Assembly: GCA_030760725.1 (NCBI GenBank)
Contig: JASWHV010000012.1
Coordinates: forward strand, 21,900,368 to 21,964,367
Origin: Neostapfia colusana
Lineage: Eukaryota > Streptophyta > Magnoliopsida > Poales > Poaceae
Direction: 5' to 3'
DNA: 64,000 bases
Position numbers and translations under genes: made by a program. How positions within the stretch are numbered: the first letter of the stretch is position 1; each line of letters starts with the position of its first letter. The notes under the pieces were generated by a model, which was not told where the DNA came from, ran no database searches, and was given only the letters and a program-made list of their open reading frames with translations. This document shows positions 10,656-22,239 of the stretch, in pieces.

Positions 10656-10660
10656 GAATG
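10656..10660. repeat. Target-site duplication of T1 (GAATG), right copy
   Basis: It repeats 2156-2160 and marks the point where LTR-A resumes. Confidence 0.95.
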
Positions 10661-12063
10661 TTTGATTGCATTAGGTCTAGTTGATATTGAAAACCCCAGT
10701 TGCATGAACAGAATTTCCTAAGAGAGAAAGGGTAGAATAGCACCTCCTCGAGTGGGATTTGTCTACACTAAATGTTAGTAGGAAAGGTCCGGGTGAAATC
10801 GAGTAGTTGGAATCTACTCGCGAGTTTAGGGCTTGGTTTATTCAGAGCGGGTTAAGAATAGAAACAATGAAGAAAGTTCACAATTAAGAAATGGAGACTG
10901 GGCAGGGAGATTTAGATGCAGCAGGCTGCGGACCGTGCGTGCATAGCCTACCTGTTTCGGTTAAGACCCGTCTGGGCTTGGCCCTATTGGACAAGTTTGA
11001 GTTGTGTACCGGACGAACTGGCTATATGGGACCCAGGAAACCGATGTACCTTGTGAGATCCACATTGGAACTTTTCTAACGTCTTAGGCTTTCGGCATCA
11101 GGATAGCAGTAGGTAACTCGCTCAATAACATATCACTGCGGGTATGTACCTTGAGGGAGCTTGCTATTTGGGGCAGTTAGACTGCGTCCTGTGTGGAAGA
11201 ACTTGAGAAAGGTGACCGCGTACAACATCAGTCGAGGTTGCTGCAAGCAACTCGGAGTATGGGTGTACGTGTCGTGTAGTCCGGGCGTGTACTGATTCGA
11301 ATCACCGTCGCTCGCGGTCATATGAGCATACTTGCCCACTGCGTCTTGACGTAGTAAAAACTGAACTGGTTTCTTTTGAACTTGATAAGGCTGTGATTTA
11401 AGTTGTATTGGAACCATGCTTGAATTAGAGATAGTGCTCATTAAACTTTACTTCACTTTGTGCAAGAAGCATCGCAACAAAGCGTTTCTTGTTTGATTGT
11501 GGAGTTGCGATGCTGTTCGGCTCAAGGTCTTTACAATGAGGCTTAAAATCTGAAAGTTATGGATCAACTGTAGGCTAGTCCTTTATGCAAAGTTAGCTAA
11601 CCCATTTCAATCCGTCGTGCATGTAGAGTTTCTTATTTAAGGAGAGACAGATCAGTCTTGCTGAGCCTATGTGCCCACGCTTGCTAGATGAGTGGTTTTG
11701 CAGGTTAACATCACTGCTAAGAAGAAGCTTGTCCGGTGAGACTCGGAGACTTCCGAGTCGTTTAACACATGGAAAACCCAGCCGCTGCTGTTGTCTTCAT
11801 GTTGCTACCGAGGGGAGTCCGCAGGCTGGACCTCTTCTTGAGTGCTCTTTAGTTATTCAATGTGAGCTGTTTATAGTATTCCGCTGTAGCTATTTGATGT
11901 AAACTATTTACAAAGAACCTTTGTAAGCTTTCGCTTTTGATTTATGTAATATATGTTTCCTTATATGTGTGCTGTTGGGTGCCACAAAACACGGCACCAA
12001 CCAATGCGATTCTCGGGCGAGTGGCACGGCCCCGTGAATGAACGGGTGGCCGGGTCCTTGTCA
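10661..12063 (+). mobile_element. LTR-A, 3' part
   Basis: This continues the LTR broken at 2160. Blocks shared with the G3 LTR appear in the same order: a stem-loop at 10800-10824 (CGAGTAG...CTACTCG), a block at about 10931-11046, ATCACCGTC-CTCGCGGT near 11300, TGACGTAGTAA near 11348, and a terminal GCTGTTGGGTGCC...GGCACCA near 11970. The LTR ends CCTTGTCA at 12063, followed directly by ATTGG and G1 coding sequence. No primer-binding site follows, so this is the 3' LTR of an element whose body lies left of the window. ORFs such as 11133-11441 are not supported. Confidence 0.78.
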
Positions 12064-12068
12064 ATTGG
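12064..12068. repeat. ATTGG target duplication at the G1 break (left copy)
   Basis: ATTGG follows the LTR-A end. Its reverse complement CCAAT lies at 59433-59437 next to an LTR start. In both places it is the same G1 codon position, between the protease end (Ser-Leu-Leu-Leu) and Gly-Arg-Pro-Trp. Confidence 0.8.
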
Positions 12069-13780
12069 GTCGACCTTGGGAACATGATAAGGATGCTTTG
12101 CACCATTGTAGAAGTAATAAATATACTTTTATGCATAAAGGAAAGAAAACTACTTTTCTACCTTTGACTCCTGCTGAAATTGTACAAGCAGATAGGGGGA
12201 GAGCTGGAACTTCTAGTAGTTCTAAATCAGAAAATCAGCAAGTCGTTAATTCTGTGTTACCACCAAATAATGAGAGATCTACACCTAGTTCTAAGGCCGA
12301 GGGAATTAAATTGAAGGGTCATGTAATGCTTGCTATAAAATCAGACCTTGCTGAAGTTTCTGATCATGATATTTGCTATGCATTGGTGTGCAAACAAGTT
12401 TCGTTCTCCATTGATGATATTGCTAGGTCTTTGCCTCCTGCAGTTACTAACTTGTTGCAGGAGTATGAGGATATTTTTGCAGCTGAGATACCCCCAGGAC
12501 TTCCACCTTTGAGAGGGATTGAACATCAATTTGATTTGATTCCAGGTGCAATTTTGTCAAACCGTGCTACATATAGGACCAACCCCGAGGAGACTAAGGA
12601 AATTCAGCGGCAAGTCCAAGACCTTTTGGACCGTGGGTATGTACATGAAAGCCTTAGTCCTTGTGCTGTTCCTGTACATTTGGTTCCTAAGAAAGATGGT
12701 ACTTGGCGTATGTGTGTTGATTGTAGAGCCATTAACAATATTACTATAAGGTATCGTCATCCTATTACTAGGCTAGACGAGAAGCTTGTTGGGTTGTGTG
12801 GTTCTATAATTTTCACTAAGATTGACTTACGTAGTGGTTACCACCAAATAAGAATGAAATTAGGAGATGAATGAAAAACAGCTTTCAAAACCAAATTTGG
12901 GTTGTATGGGTGGTTAGTAATGCCTTTTGGTTTAACTAATGCACCAACTACATTTATGCGTTGGATGAATGAGGTTTTAAGAGCTTTTATTGGAAAATTT
13001 GTGGTGGTTTACTTTGATGATATATTGATTTATAGCAAGTTAGTGGATGAACATGTGGATCATTTACGTGCTGTTTTTAATGCTTTGAGAGATGCACATT
13101 TATTTGGTAACCTTGAGAAGTGCATCTTTTGTATGAATCGAGTTTCCTTTCTTGGCTATGTTGTGACTCCACAGAGAATTGAGGTGGATGAGATGAAAAT
13201 TCAAGCGATCAAGAGCTGACCAATACCTCAAGCCATCACACAGGTAAGGAGTTTTCTTGGTCTTGCAGGTTTTTACCGACGCTTCGTCAAGGATTTTAGC
13301 ACCATTGCTGCCCCATTACATGAGTTGACTAAGAAAGGTGTGGTGTTTCATTGGGGGAAAGCACAAGAGGAGTCCTTTGACACTTTGAAGGACAAGCTTA
13401 CACATGCACCATTGCTGCACTTCCTGATTTTATCAAGACTTATGAACTTGAATGTGATGCTAGTAGAGTTGACATTGGTGGTGTCTTAATTCAAGATTGT
13501 AAACCGGTTGCATACTTTAGTGAAAAACTTAATGGTCCTCTTTTGAATTACTCCAAATATGATAAAGAATTTTATGCTCTCGTATGATGCTTCGAGACAT
13601 TATTTATGGCCTAAAGAATTTGTTATTCATTCTGATCATGAATCGCTGAAGCATATTCATTCTCAAAATAATCTGAATCATATACATGCAGAATGGATTG
13701 AATTTATTTAGTCTTTTCCTTATGTCATTAAACATAATAAAGGGAAGGATAATTTAATCGCTGATGCGTTGTCTAGATGA
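12069..13780 (+). pseudogene. pol: G1 pol: reverse transcriptase and RNase H, decayed
   Basis: This part would copy element RNA into DNA. The RT is readable: VPKKDGTWRMCVDCRAINNI (about 12687-12746), then FTKIDLRSGYHQI, a stop, GLYGWLVMPFGLTNAPTTF, and the catalytic YFDD at about 13012-13023. Two stops in one frame (12872-12874 and 13217-13219) each stand where gypsy RTs have Trp, consistent with TGG to TGA change. After 13217 the tether (VRSFLGLAGFYRRFV) and RNase H (YELECDASRVDIGGVLIQD, about 13440-13498) can be followed only across a frame change, and another stop lies near 13586. It cannot give a full enzyme. Confidence 0.85.
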
Positions 13781-13786
13781 TATAAT

Positions 13787-14947
13787 ATGCTGTCCCAACT
13801 TGATTGTCGAATTCTTAGACTTGAATCAATTAAAGAACAATATGCTCTTGATGCTGATTTTAAAGATGTGTTGCTGCATTGTAGAAAAGGTCATACCTGG
13901 AACAAATTTGTGCTTGATGATGGATTCTTGTTTAGAGTAAACCGCCTATGCATTCCAGTTGGTTCCGTTCGTCTTTTGTTATTACAGGAGGCACATGGTG
14001 GAGGTTTTATGGGCCATTTTGGTGCAAAGAAAACGGAGGATGTCCTGGCCACACATTTCTTTTGGCCAGAGATGAGAAGAGATGTAGAGCGGTTTGTGGC
14101 TCGCTGCACCACATGTCAGAAAGCTAAATCCCATTTGAATCCACATGATTTATACATGCCTCTTCCCACTCCTTCCATTCCGGCGGATATCTCTATGGAC
14201 TTTGTTTTGGGATTGCCTAGGACTAAGAGGGGGAGGGATAGCATTTTAGTTGTGGTGGATCATTTTTCTAAGATGCCACATTTTATACCTTGTCAGAAAT
14301 GTGATGATGCTGTACATATTGCCGACCTCTTTTTCATGTCACCCACAAACTGATGGGCAAACAGAAGTAGTGAACCACATTTTGGGCACTATGTTGAGAG
14401 CTATTTTGAAGAAAAAATTAAAGACGTGGGAAGAATGTTTGCTACATGTGGAGTTTTCATATAATCGAGCAACACATTATACCACCAAGGTAAGTCCTTT
14501 TCAGGTAGTGTATGGATTCAATCCCCATGCTCCTAATGATATCTTGCCTTTACCTACGAGTGAGAGAACTCAAAATGATGCAAAGGAACATGCTGATTTT
14601 ATTTTGAAAATTCATGAGACCACTAAACACAGCATTGAAAAGATGAATGAAAAATATAGAATTGCTGGTAGTAAAGGTAGGCAGGAAGTTAGACTTGAAC
14701 CGCGTGATTTAGTTTGGTTACACTTGAGAAAGGATAGATTTCCAGAACTGAGAAAGTCTAAATTGATGCTTAGAGCTGATAGTCCTTTTAAAATACTTGA
14801 GAATATTAATTACTATGCATATAAACTTGAGTTATCTCCCGAGTTTGGGGTTAGTCTCACCTTTAACATTTCAGATTTGAGGCCATATTTAGGAGAAGAA
14901 GATGAGCTTGAGATGAGGACGAAACCAATGCAAGAGGGGGAGGATGA
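13787..14947 (+). pseudogene. pol: G1 integrase, core deletion
   Basis: The zinc-binding HHCC region is present (HGGGFMGHFGAKK at about 13993, then CTTCQKAK). The first catalytic Asp (SMDFVLGLP, about 14193) follows. Near 14335-14345 the sequence jumps from HIADLFF straight to CHPQTDGQTEVVN, dropping about 50 codons that hold the second catalytic Asp (the usual SDRD region). The frame also shifts there. The third catalytic residue, Glu of TDGQTE, and the C-terminal part through PYLGEEDELE remain (to about 14940). Integration activity must be lost. Confidence 0.88.
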
Positions 14948-15109
14948 TGTGGACATCACTCCTACGGATATACAAAACACTCACATGGTAGACATGCAAG
15001 GTCCAATTACATGAGCTCAAGGACGACAATTTAATTTAGAGGTGAGTTCGTTCCTGAACATTTCTTTATATGTGAATTTTGAGAGTATGTTTCTACCTAA
15101 TGGATTAAT
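14948..15109 (+). repeat. G1 3' LTR, first 162 bp
   Basis: After a purine tract within the pol frame (AAGAGGGGGAGGATGA, about 14932-14947) comes TGTGGACATCACTCC. The same sequence starts at 63153 on the minus strand, directly next to unrelated leader DNA. So the LTR begins here and carries the pol C-terminus. The two copies differ at about 12 of 162 positions. C1 is inserted after TTAAT (15105-15109). Confidence 0.65.
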
Positions 15110-16733
15110 TGTGAGACCTATGTGTGCTGAATACATTGGCAATTAGGATAAAAGTTAGCATTAACATTCAAAGTTTTGAATATTGCCAAAACATTCTTCT
15201 GTGGCAAGGTCCGACAAGTTCTTTGTTAGGTCCACCAAGTGTTGGCAAGGTCCGACGCAAGGTCCGGAGAGCTCCTGCAAAGTGCGGAGAGCTTCTGTGA
15301 GGTCCGGAGCTTGTTTTAAGGGAGCTCCCGTGAAGTTCAACTCGTAGAACTGCAGCGTCTTGTTTTTGCTTTTAACTCGCAATGTTTCAAACTTGCTTTA
15401 TGGGAAGGTTTGCTTAGTATTAATTTGCTAAGTTTTTGGTGTGTTTTGGTGGTTATGGCAGTTATCATTTGATATGTTTTGCAACATGCTTATGTGACGT
15501 GCTCATGTAAGGTGTTGTGGTTTTCGAACTAACGTGGGTCAAGTCGAGGACTTGTGCTCGGAAGAATTGGTTGTTTATTCATGTGCAGGTGTTGCTTGAG
15601 TTCAAGACATGGCTGGTGACGGGATCCTTGGACTAGTCTCAGGGAGGAGATGAGGTTCTAACAACCAAGTTCGGGAGGAGTTGTGGTTGAGTTGATCGGG
15701 AGGTCGCGCAGCATGTTTGGATCAAGGGCAGTGCATATGAAGGTTGCGTGTACGTCGTTGGAAGGTGTTTGCACGTATGCAAGGAGTGCATGGACGTGGC
15801 AACATTGTTCCAAGGCTTAATGAAGAGAAGTGGACGTAAAGAATTGGTCGGAAAGGTCCAACCGGCTGGATTGCGTAGTCAGGCTGAGGCTGAGTCGGAT
15901 ATGGCTCAAATATGGAAGATTTGAGTTGGTTATGATAGGATTTCGTGCTAGGCACGAAGTTGAGTTGTTTTAGGAATGTTTAGGACGTTCCTAAGGTGTT
16001 TGGAAGTCTCACGATTGCTTCTATCTGCGAATAGGAGAGTCCTGAGCAGTTATGGTAAGTTAGGATACGAGTCCAATTAGGAGTAGGAGTCCTAGATTGG
16101 ATTGTTTAGCCTGATGGCTGGCTATAAAAGCAAGGGAGGCCAGAGCTCTCGTGGGTAGAGAACTTTGGGCTGTTCCTCTTGTGTTTCTATTGAATAAAGT
16201 TCATAGTTTCGAGGAGCTTTTATGCCTTGTTCGTCCGACTTGTTTTTCGTCAAGTCTTTCTCGCCGAGTTTCTAGACAGACCGACGTTGCTTCGGTGTTT
16301 TGTTCATAACTCGAGTTTTACAGATCCGATTGACGTGATTCTTTTTGGGTTGTCTTCACAACTCAATTATCTATCATCTGTGAAATTTTCACGATCTTCA
16401 GATCTGTAGTTTTTGAGATACACGAGTTTCTTTGCAGCATTGCAGATCTATTTTATATCGGGGAGAACAGATTGATCTTCGTTTAATGTTTTGATCGTAT
16501 CTCAAGTTTTACTTCGTGTTTTCAAGTGATTCTTGTTGTATTAGATCCGTGACTTGATTCTCTACCTCTCTACTTGATTTGTCACGGTTGAACACGTTTG
16601 AAAACACTTGCACACACGGTTTCTTTAACCGATTGATTTTTTGCTGAGGGGTTTTTGTTGTTTCCGCTGCGAAACATTTTAATCTACCATTCACCCCCCT
16701 CTGGTTGCTTTTCACGTGCTCTTCGATCCTACA
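15110..16733 (+). repeat. C1 5' LTR
   Basis: It is 1,624 bp long. It contains a cluster of AGGTCCG repeats (about 15205-15310), TATAAAAG at 16123-16130 and AATAAA at 16193-16198. It ends CCTACA at the primer site. Compared with 23225-24846 it shows about 10 differences in the first 370 bp. Confidence 0.95.
16123..16130 (+). promoter_or_regulatory. C1 LTR TATA box
   Basis: TATAAAAG lies about 610 bp before the LTR end, with AATAAA 63 bp downstream. The same pair is found at 24235-24242/24305-24310 in the 3' LTR, and TATA boxes on the minus strand occur at 29693-29700 and 37808-37815 in C2. Confidence 0.7.
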
Positions 16734-16735
16734 AT

Positions 16736-16747
16736 TGGTATCAGAGC
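16736..16747 (+). other. C1 primer-binding site (initiator Met tRNA)
   Basis: TGGTATCAGAGC lies two bases after the LTR and is complementary to the 3' end of plant initiator tRNA-Met. Confidence 0.9.
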
Positions 16748-16793
16748 AAAGGTGTTCTAATCTTTGTAATTTGACGTGTTTTGACTAACCATC

Positions 16794-19056
16794 ATGGAGA
16801 AGTACTCCGCAAAACCTTGTGTGTTCAATGGCATCGATTTTCAGGTTTGGAAGGCGCGGATGGAGGCCTACATACAGGCGCAAGGCTTCGCCATATGGGA
16901 AAAGGTCTACCGGAACTTCGATGTACCACCCAACGATCAATTTACGGCTGCGAACATGAGATATGTTGACAACAACAACAAGGCTCGCAACTTGATCATC
17001 CAAGGATTGACTCAAAGCGACTTCGACCGTGTTGCACACCTCCGATCTGCATATGATGTTTGGAAAGCTCTTTGTGACTACCATGAAGGATCCAATACGA
17101 TCAAGGAGGTAAGGCAAGATATGTTCAAGAAAGAATACATGCGTTTTGAGATGCAACCCGGTGAGTTAATTGACGACCTTTTTGCTCGCTTTAATAAAAT
17201 TCTCAGCAACTTGCGTAGTGTCAATGTTAACTTTTCAGATGCTGAAAATGCTAGACAATTGTTAGGAGCATTAGATATGTCAATTTGGGAGATGAAAGTT
17301 ACATCTATTTGTGAATCTACTGTCATGAGTTCTGTTACTTTAGACGTGCTTTATTCTAAATTGAAAACTCATGAAATTGACATCATCTCACGTAAAAACG
17401 CCAACAAGTCTATTGCATTTGTTTCGCAACGTGACATGTCTAGTTCTAGTCAATCATCATCTAGTGGTGCACTCTCTTTGCTGTCCTCTCTAACCCTTGA
17501 ACAGATTGAAGAGTTTCCAGAGGAGGAGCTTGCACTCATCTCTACTCGGTTCTCAAAAGCATTGCAAAATGTGAGAACTAGAAGGAGAGGAAGCTCCGGA
17601 CCTCAACGATGTTTTGAATGTGGTAAGACAGGACATTTTCGTATGGAGTGCCCTAACCTTTCAGGTCCGACTTCACGTGAAGAAAAGCAAACAAGGCCGA
17701 AGAAATCGTTTGCAAAGAATAAGAAGAAGAAAGATTTATCAATGCGCAACATAGTGCATAGTATGATCTCCACACTTCAAGATTTCGGCTCAAGTGATGT
17801 GGACACCGGTAGTGATGAAGATGAAGAAGCTATGGCAAATATGTGCTGCATGGCGAGCAAGTCAAGTTCAAGCTCCGAGGAGGAAGAACACAACAGCGAC
17901 GATGAAGAGGTATGTCCCACTTGCGAAGAAATGTGTGATGCTATTTCTCGTGCCACTGTTATATTAAAGAAAAAGGATAAAAAAACTTAGGAACAATGCT
18001 GTTAAAATTGAATCACTAGAATCTGAAATTAATCGTTTAAAAACATTGATTCCTAGTGATGATACTTGTTCCTCATGTGATTTGATTTATGAACAATTAT
18101 CCTCTTTAAGAAGTGCACACGCATCTACACTTGATAAACTTGAACTTGAAATTGAAAAGAACAAAGAGCTTGCTGCACTTAATGATAAAAATTTGAAAGA
18201 TGCTTGTTGTTCTACAATTGATTTACATTGTTCTTCATGTGATGATCTGAATAAGAAACTAAATGATGCTATGAATGAGATTTCTATTTTGAACAATGCT
18301 TTACGTGTGCATGTAGTTAAATATTGTTCAAATTGCAAACTAAAAGGAAAAACTTCATGTGAAAACTGCTTTGATCTGTCCAATAAACTTGATGACATGC
18401 ATAGGACACTAGATCGGTTTTCTAATGCAAATAAGAACCTAAACTTGCTGCTGAATTCTTCCAAGTCTTGTAATGATAAAACTGGTTTAGGTTTTAATTC
18501 TCATGCTCATGCTAAGGCACACCCACCTAAAGTTGTAAAGTCATTAGGAAGCGGTTTGATTCAAACAGCTCCTAGACAAAAAGAGGTGATTTTCAAATCT
18601 GCAGGAGTACTGTCCCATTCGGGTTCTAATAAACGTGTTGCTTGCTCATCTAGACATGATAATAAGGTTATTTTTCATTGTACCTACTGTGGTAGAGATG
18701 GTCATGTCATGGATTTTTTTATAGACTAGCTAAACACGATAAGAAACAAATAATACTTGCTAGATCACATAACAACCAAGCAAAATCTGCTAGACCGAAT
18801 ATTCGGAGCTTGCAACCTGCTGTAATGAGTCAAAAACTTGCTCCCAGACTTACTGTTTTTTTGTGCTACATATAACACATCTTCTAAGTCAGTAGTTGGG
18901 AACAAAAATTTTCGATGTTTGGCTCATAAACCTGCTGTACCTTCTCAGCTTTCGCGTGTTATTCCTGCTGGACGTCGTGTGACTCAGTACTGGATTCCTA
19001 AAAGTCTTTTAACTAACCCCAGTATTGAGTCGTCGACGTATTGTGCTGCTGTGTAG
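16794..19056 (+). pseudogene. gag: C1 gag, frameshifted
   Basis: This is a long Sirevirus gag. The ATG at 16794 opens a 398-codon frame with a capsid-like domain (VFNGIDFQVWKARMEAYIQ, then VWKALCDYHEG). A CCHC knuckle (CFECGKTGHFRMEC) lies at about 17610-17651, followed by a Lys-rich tract and an acidic Ser/Glu tract. One extra A in a run at about 17978-17984 shifts the frame; C2 has six A where C1 has seven. The frame resumes (about 17991-18729) with a coiled coil and Cys-rich stretches, reaching a second knuckle (CTYCGRDGHVMDF) where another base is lost near 18715. Further changes follow to the TAG at 19054-19056 that separates gag from pol. Confidence 0.85.
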
Positions 19057-22000
19057 GTTTCACGTTTGAGGAAGGAGAACATTTGGATTGTGGATTCAGG
19101 TTGCTCACGCCACATGACCGGTAACAAAGAATGGTTCTCCTCTCTCACTTTTGTGTCACGTGTAGAAAATGTTACTTTCGCCGATAACTCTTCTACTCCC
19201 ATAATTGCTAAAGGTTCGGTTAGAGTAAACAATCTCTACACTTTGAAAGATGTGGCACTTGTTAAAAATTTGAAATACAACTTGCTTTCGGTTTCACAAT
19301 TGCTAGATGAAAATCTAGAGGTTAGCTTTGCTAAAAATTTCTGTAAGGTTGTAGATTCAAAAGGTGAGCTTTTGTTTAACATGTCTATGTTTGGAAGAGT
19401 TTTTAAAGCTGATTTTGATTTGTCAACTTCTAAGCATCGGTGTCTAGTTGCTAATGATACAAAGAATCTATATTTTTGGCATCGTAGACTTGGTCACATA
19501 GGCTTTGATCATCTCACTCGTGTTAGTGCTCTCGATCACATACGTGGGCTGCCGAAGCTTAAAAAGGACAATGATATTGTGTGCTCTTCCTGTAGACATG
19601 CTAAGTTTGTTGCAGGTTCACATGCTCCTCTCACAATGACCATGACAGCTGAACCGGGACAACTTTTACATCTTAACACAGTAGGTCCGGCACGTGTTCA
19701 ATCCTTCGGAGGTAAATGGTATGTGCTTGTGATTGTTGATGATTATTCCAGATATTCTTGGGTTTATTTTATGGCATCTAAGAATGAAGCTTTTAGTCAT
19801 TTTAGAACTTTATTTCTTAGATTATCTATTGATCACCCAGGATCATTAAAAGCAATTAGAAGTGATAATGGAACTGAATTTAAAAACCAATCCTTTGATC
19901 ACTTTTGTGCTGAAAATGGAATAGATCATCAATACTCTTCACCCTATGTACCACAACAAAATGGTGTCGTAGAAAGAAAGAACAGGACCTTAGTTGAGAT
20001 GGCTAGGACCATGCTTGATGAATATCAAACTCCTTGGAAATTTTGGGCTGATGCAATTGCAACCGCTTGTTATGTCTCAAATCGTGTTTTCTTGCGTGCT
20101 AAGCTTGGAAAAACCCCATATGAGCTCCGGTTTGGACATAGGCCTAGTGTTACACATTTTATGGTTTTTGGTTGCAAATGCTTTGTTAAGAAACATGGTA
20201 ATCTTGATAAATTTGAAGCTAGATCTGTTGATGGCATGTTTCTTGGTTATCCATCTCATACTAGAGTCTACCGTGTGCTTTTACTTGACACTAACAAAAT
20301 TGTGGAGACTTGTGAGGTTTCTTTTGATGAAGCTAGCCCAAGTACTAGCTCCGATATTGCAGGTCCGGATCCATATCCGCAGGGGGAGAGTATTTTTATT
20401 GAAGAAGATGAAGAAGTGGTGGTGCTGCCCGAAAACTTGGAAGTAAATAACGATCAAGCTGCTGATTTTGCACCACAACCAGCACCAACAGTCACTACTG
20501 CTGGTTTGGACCTTCCTCAATCAACAAGATCTCCTAATCAAAGGTCCGAACATGAAGAAGAAGGTGCTTGTGAAGTGTCTACTCCCCTCCGAGTACTCAA
20601 AAGTCATCCTCCACAACAAATCATTGGAAGCTTGCATGAACGAGTCACTCGGTCCAGGTTTTGCGATCCAAACTCTCATGCTCATTCTTCTTTTGTTGCT
20701 TCTTTTGAACACAAGGATATATCACATGCACTCACTAATGAATCTTGGATTAATTCCATGCAAGAAGAGTTAGAAAATTTTGAAAGAAATAATGTTTGGA
20801 AACTTGTACCTCCACCTCAAGGTCACACATTAATTAGAACTAAATGGGTATTTAAAAATAAGCAAAGTGAGGATGGGGTTGTGGTTAGGAATAAAGCTAG
20901 GTTGGTTGCTCAAGGTTTCACTCAAATTGAAGGTCTAGATTTTGATGAAACATTTGCTCCTGTTGCTAGATTAGAAGCTATAAGAATTTATTAGCATTTT
21001 CTGCATCTAAAGGTTTCAAGTTATATTAAATGGATGTTAAAAGTGCTTTTCTTAATGGCTACATAGAGGAGGAGGTTTATGTTAAGCAGCCACCGGGTTT
21101 TGAAAATCCAAATTTTCCTAATTATGTTTACAAACTGTCCAAAGCCTTGTACGGTCTAAAACAAGCCCCTAGAGCATGGTATGATAGGTTAAAAACATTC
21201 TTACTTGAAAAGGGGTTTACCATGGGCAAGGTTGATAAAACTCTTTTTGTACTTAAGCATGGCAATGACTCATTATTCGTTCAAATGTATGTGGATGATA
21301 TTATCTTTGGTTGTGCTTCTCATGATCTCGTGTCCAAGTTTTCAGCTATGATGAGTTCAGAATTTGAGATGAGTATGATGGGAGAACTCACATACTTTTT
21401 GGGGCTGCAAATCAAGCAAACAAAAGAAGGAACTTTTGTGCATCAAACTAAGTATACAAAGGACCTTCTTAAGCGCTTCAACATGGACAAATGCAAGCCT
21501 CTTCGGACACCAATGGGAACAGCAACAACATTTGAACTTGACGAAGATGGTGACCCGGTCGATAAAAAGAATACAGAAGTATGATTGGATCACTTTTGTA
21601 TCTCACGGCGTCAAGACCGGACATACAATTCAGCGTATGTCTTTGTGCACGTTTTCAAGCTTCTCCACGTGCTTCACATCGCCAAGCCATCAAAAGGATT
21701 CTCAGGTACCTACATGGAACTCAAGAATTTGGCATTTTTCTTCCTTCTTCCTCAACCGTTTCTTTGAAAGCTTTTTCGGATGCTGATTTTGGGGGTTGTA
21801 GGATTGATAGGAAAAGTACTTCGGGTGCTTGTCATTTTCTTGGTAATTCACTTGTTGCTTGGTCCTCTAGAAAACAAAGTTCAGTTGCACATCCACGGCC
21901 GAATCTGAATATGTAGCTGCGGCTAGCGCTTACTCACAAATTCTTTGGATTGTTCAAACACTTAAGGACTATGGGGTTGATTTAGATAGTGTTCCACTGT

Positions 22001-22239
22001 TTTGTGATAACACTAGTGCAATTTGTATTGCTAAAAACCCCGTGAAACACTCTAGAACTAAGCATATTGACATTAGGTATCACTTTCTTCATGATAATGT
22101 TGAAAAAGGAAACATTGTGCTTCACCATGTCGATACGGAACAACAATTGGCTGATATTTTTACAAAACCATTGGATTTCACTCGTTTTTGTTTTATTCGT
22201 AGTGAAATAGGGGTTATGCATCTTCATGGCTTAAATTGA
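19057..22239 (+). pseudogene. pol: C1 pol: protease, integrase, RT, RNase H, decayed
   Basis: Pol follows the TAG directly in the same frame. Protease: IVDSGCSRHMTG (about 19087). Integrase HHCC: FWHRRLGHIGFDHL...CSSCRHAKF (about 19475-19610). Catalytic core: the first Asp is replaced by Asn (AAC at 19675-19677; C2 has GAC). The second (RSDNGTEFK) and the Glu (QNGVVERKNRT) remain. A base loss near 20988 and a CAA-to-TAA change at about 21027 break the RT. The RT core YVDD is at about 21288-21299. Base losses near 21567 and 21892 break RNase H, which ends with HIDIRYHFL...IFTKPL to the TGA at 22237-22239. This copy cannot make an active polyprotein. Confidence 0.9.

Larger units (their letters stand above)
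12064..15109 (+). mobile_element. G1 3' half: RT, RNase H, integrase and LTR start of an old Ty3/gypsy element
   Basis: A decayed gypsy element enters at Gly-Arg-Pro-Trp just after the protease and runs to its own 3' LTR start, where Sirevirus C1 is inserted. Its missing 5' half (LTR, gag, protease) is at 59433-63153 on the opposite strand. The family differs from the Tekay-like G2 and G3: the pol end carries the PITxAQ stretch and the polypurine tract lies inside the coding region. The clade was not resolved from sequence alone. Confidence 0.85.

Noticed and set aside
11669..11902. Possible small host gene upstream of G1
   Set aside because: It falls within LTR-A, in a part that aligns in order with the G3 LTR.
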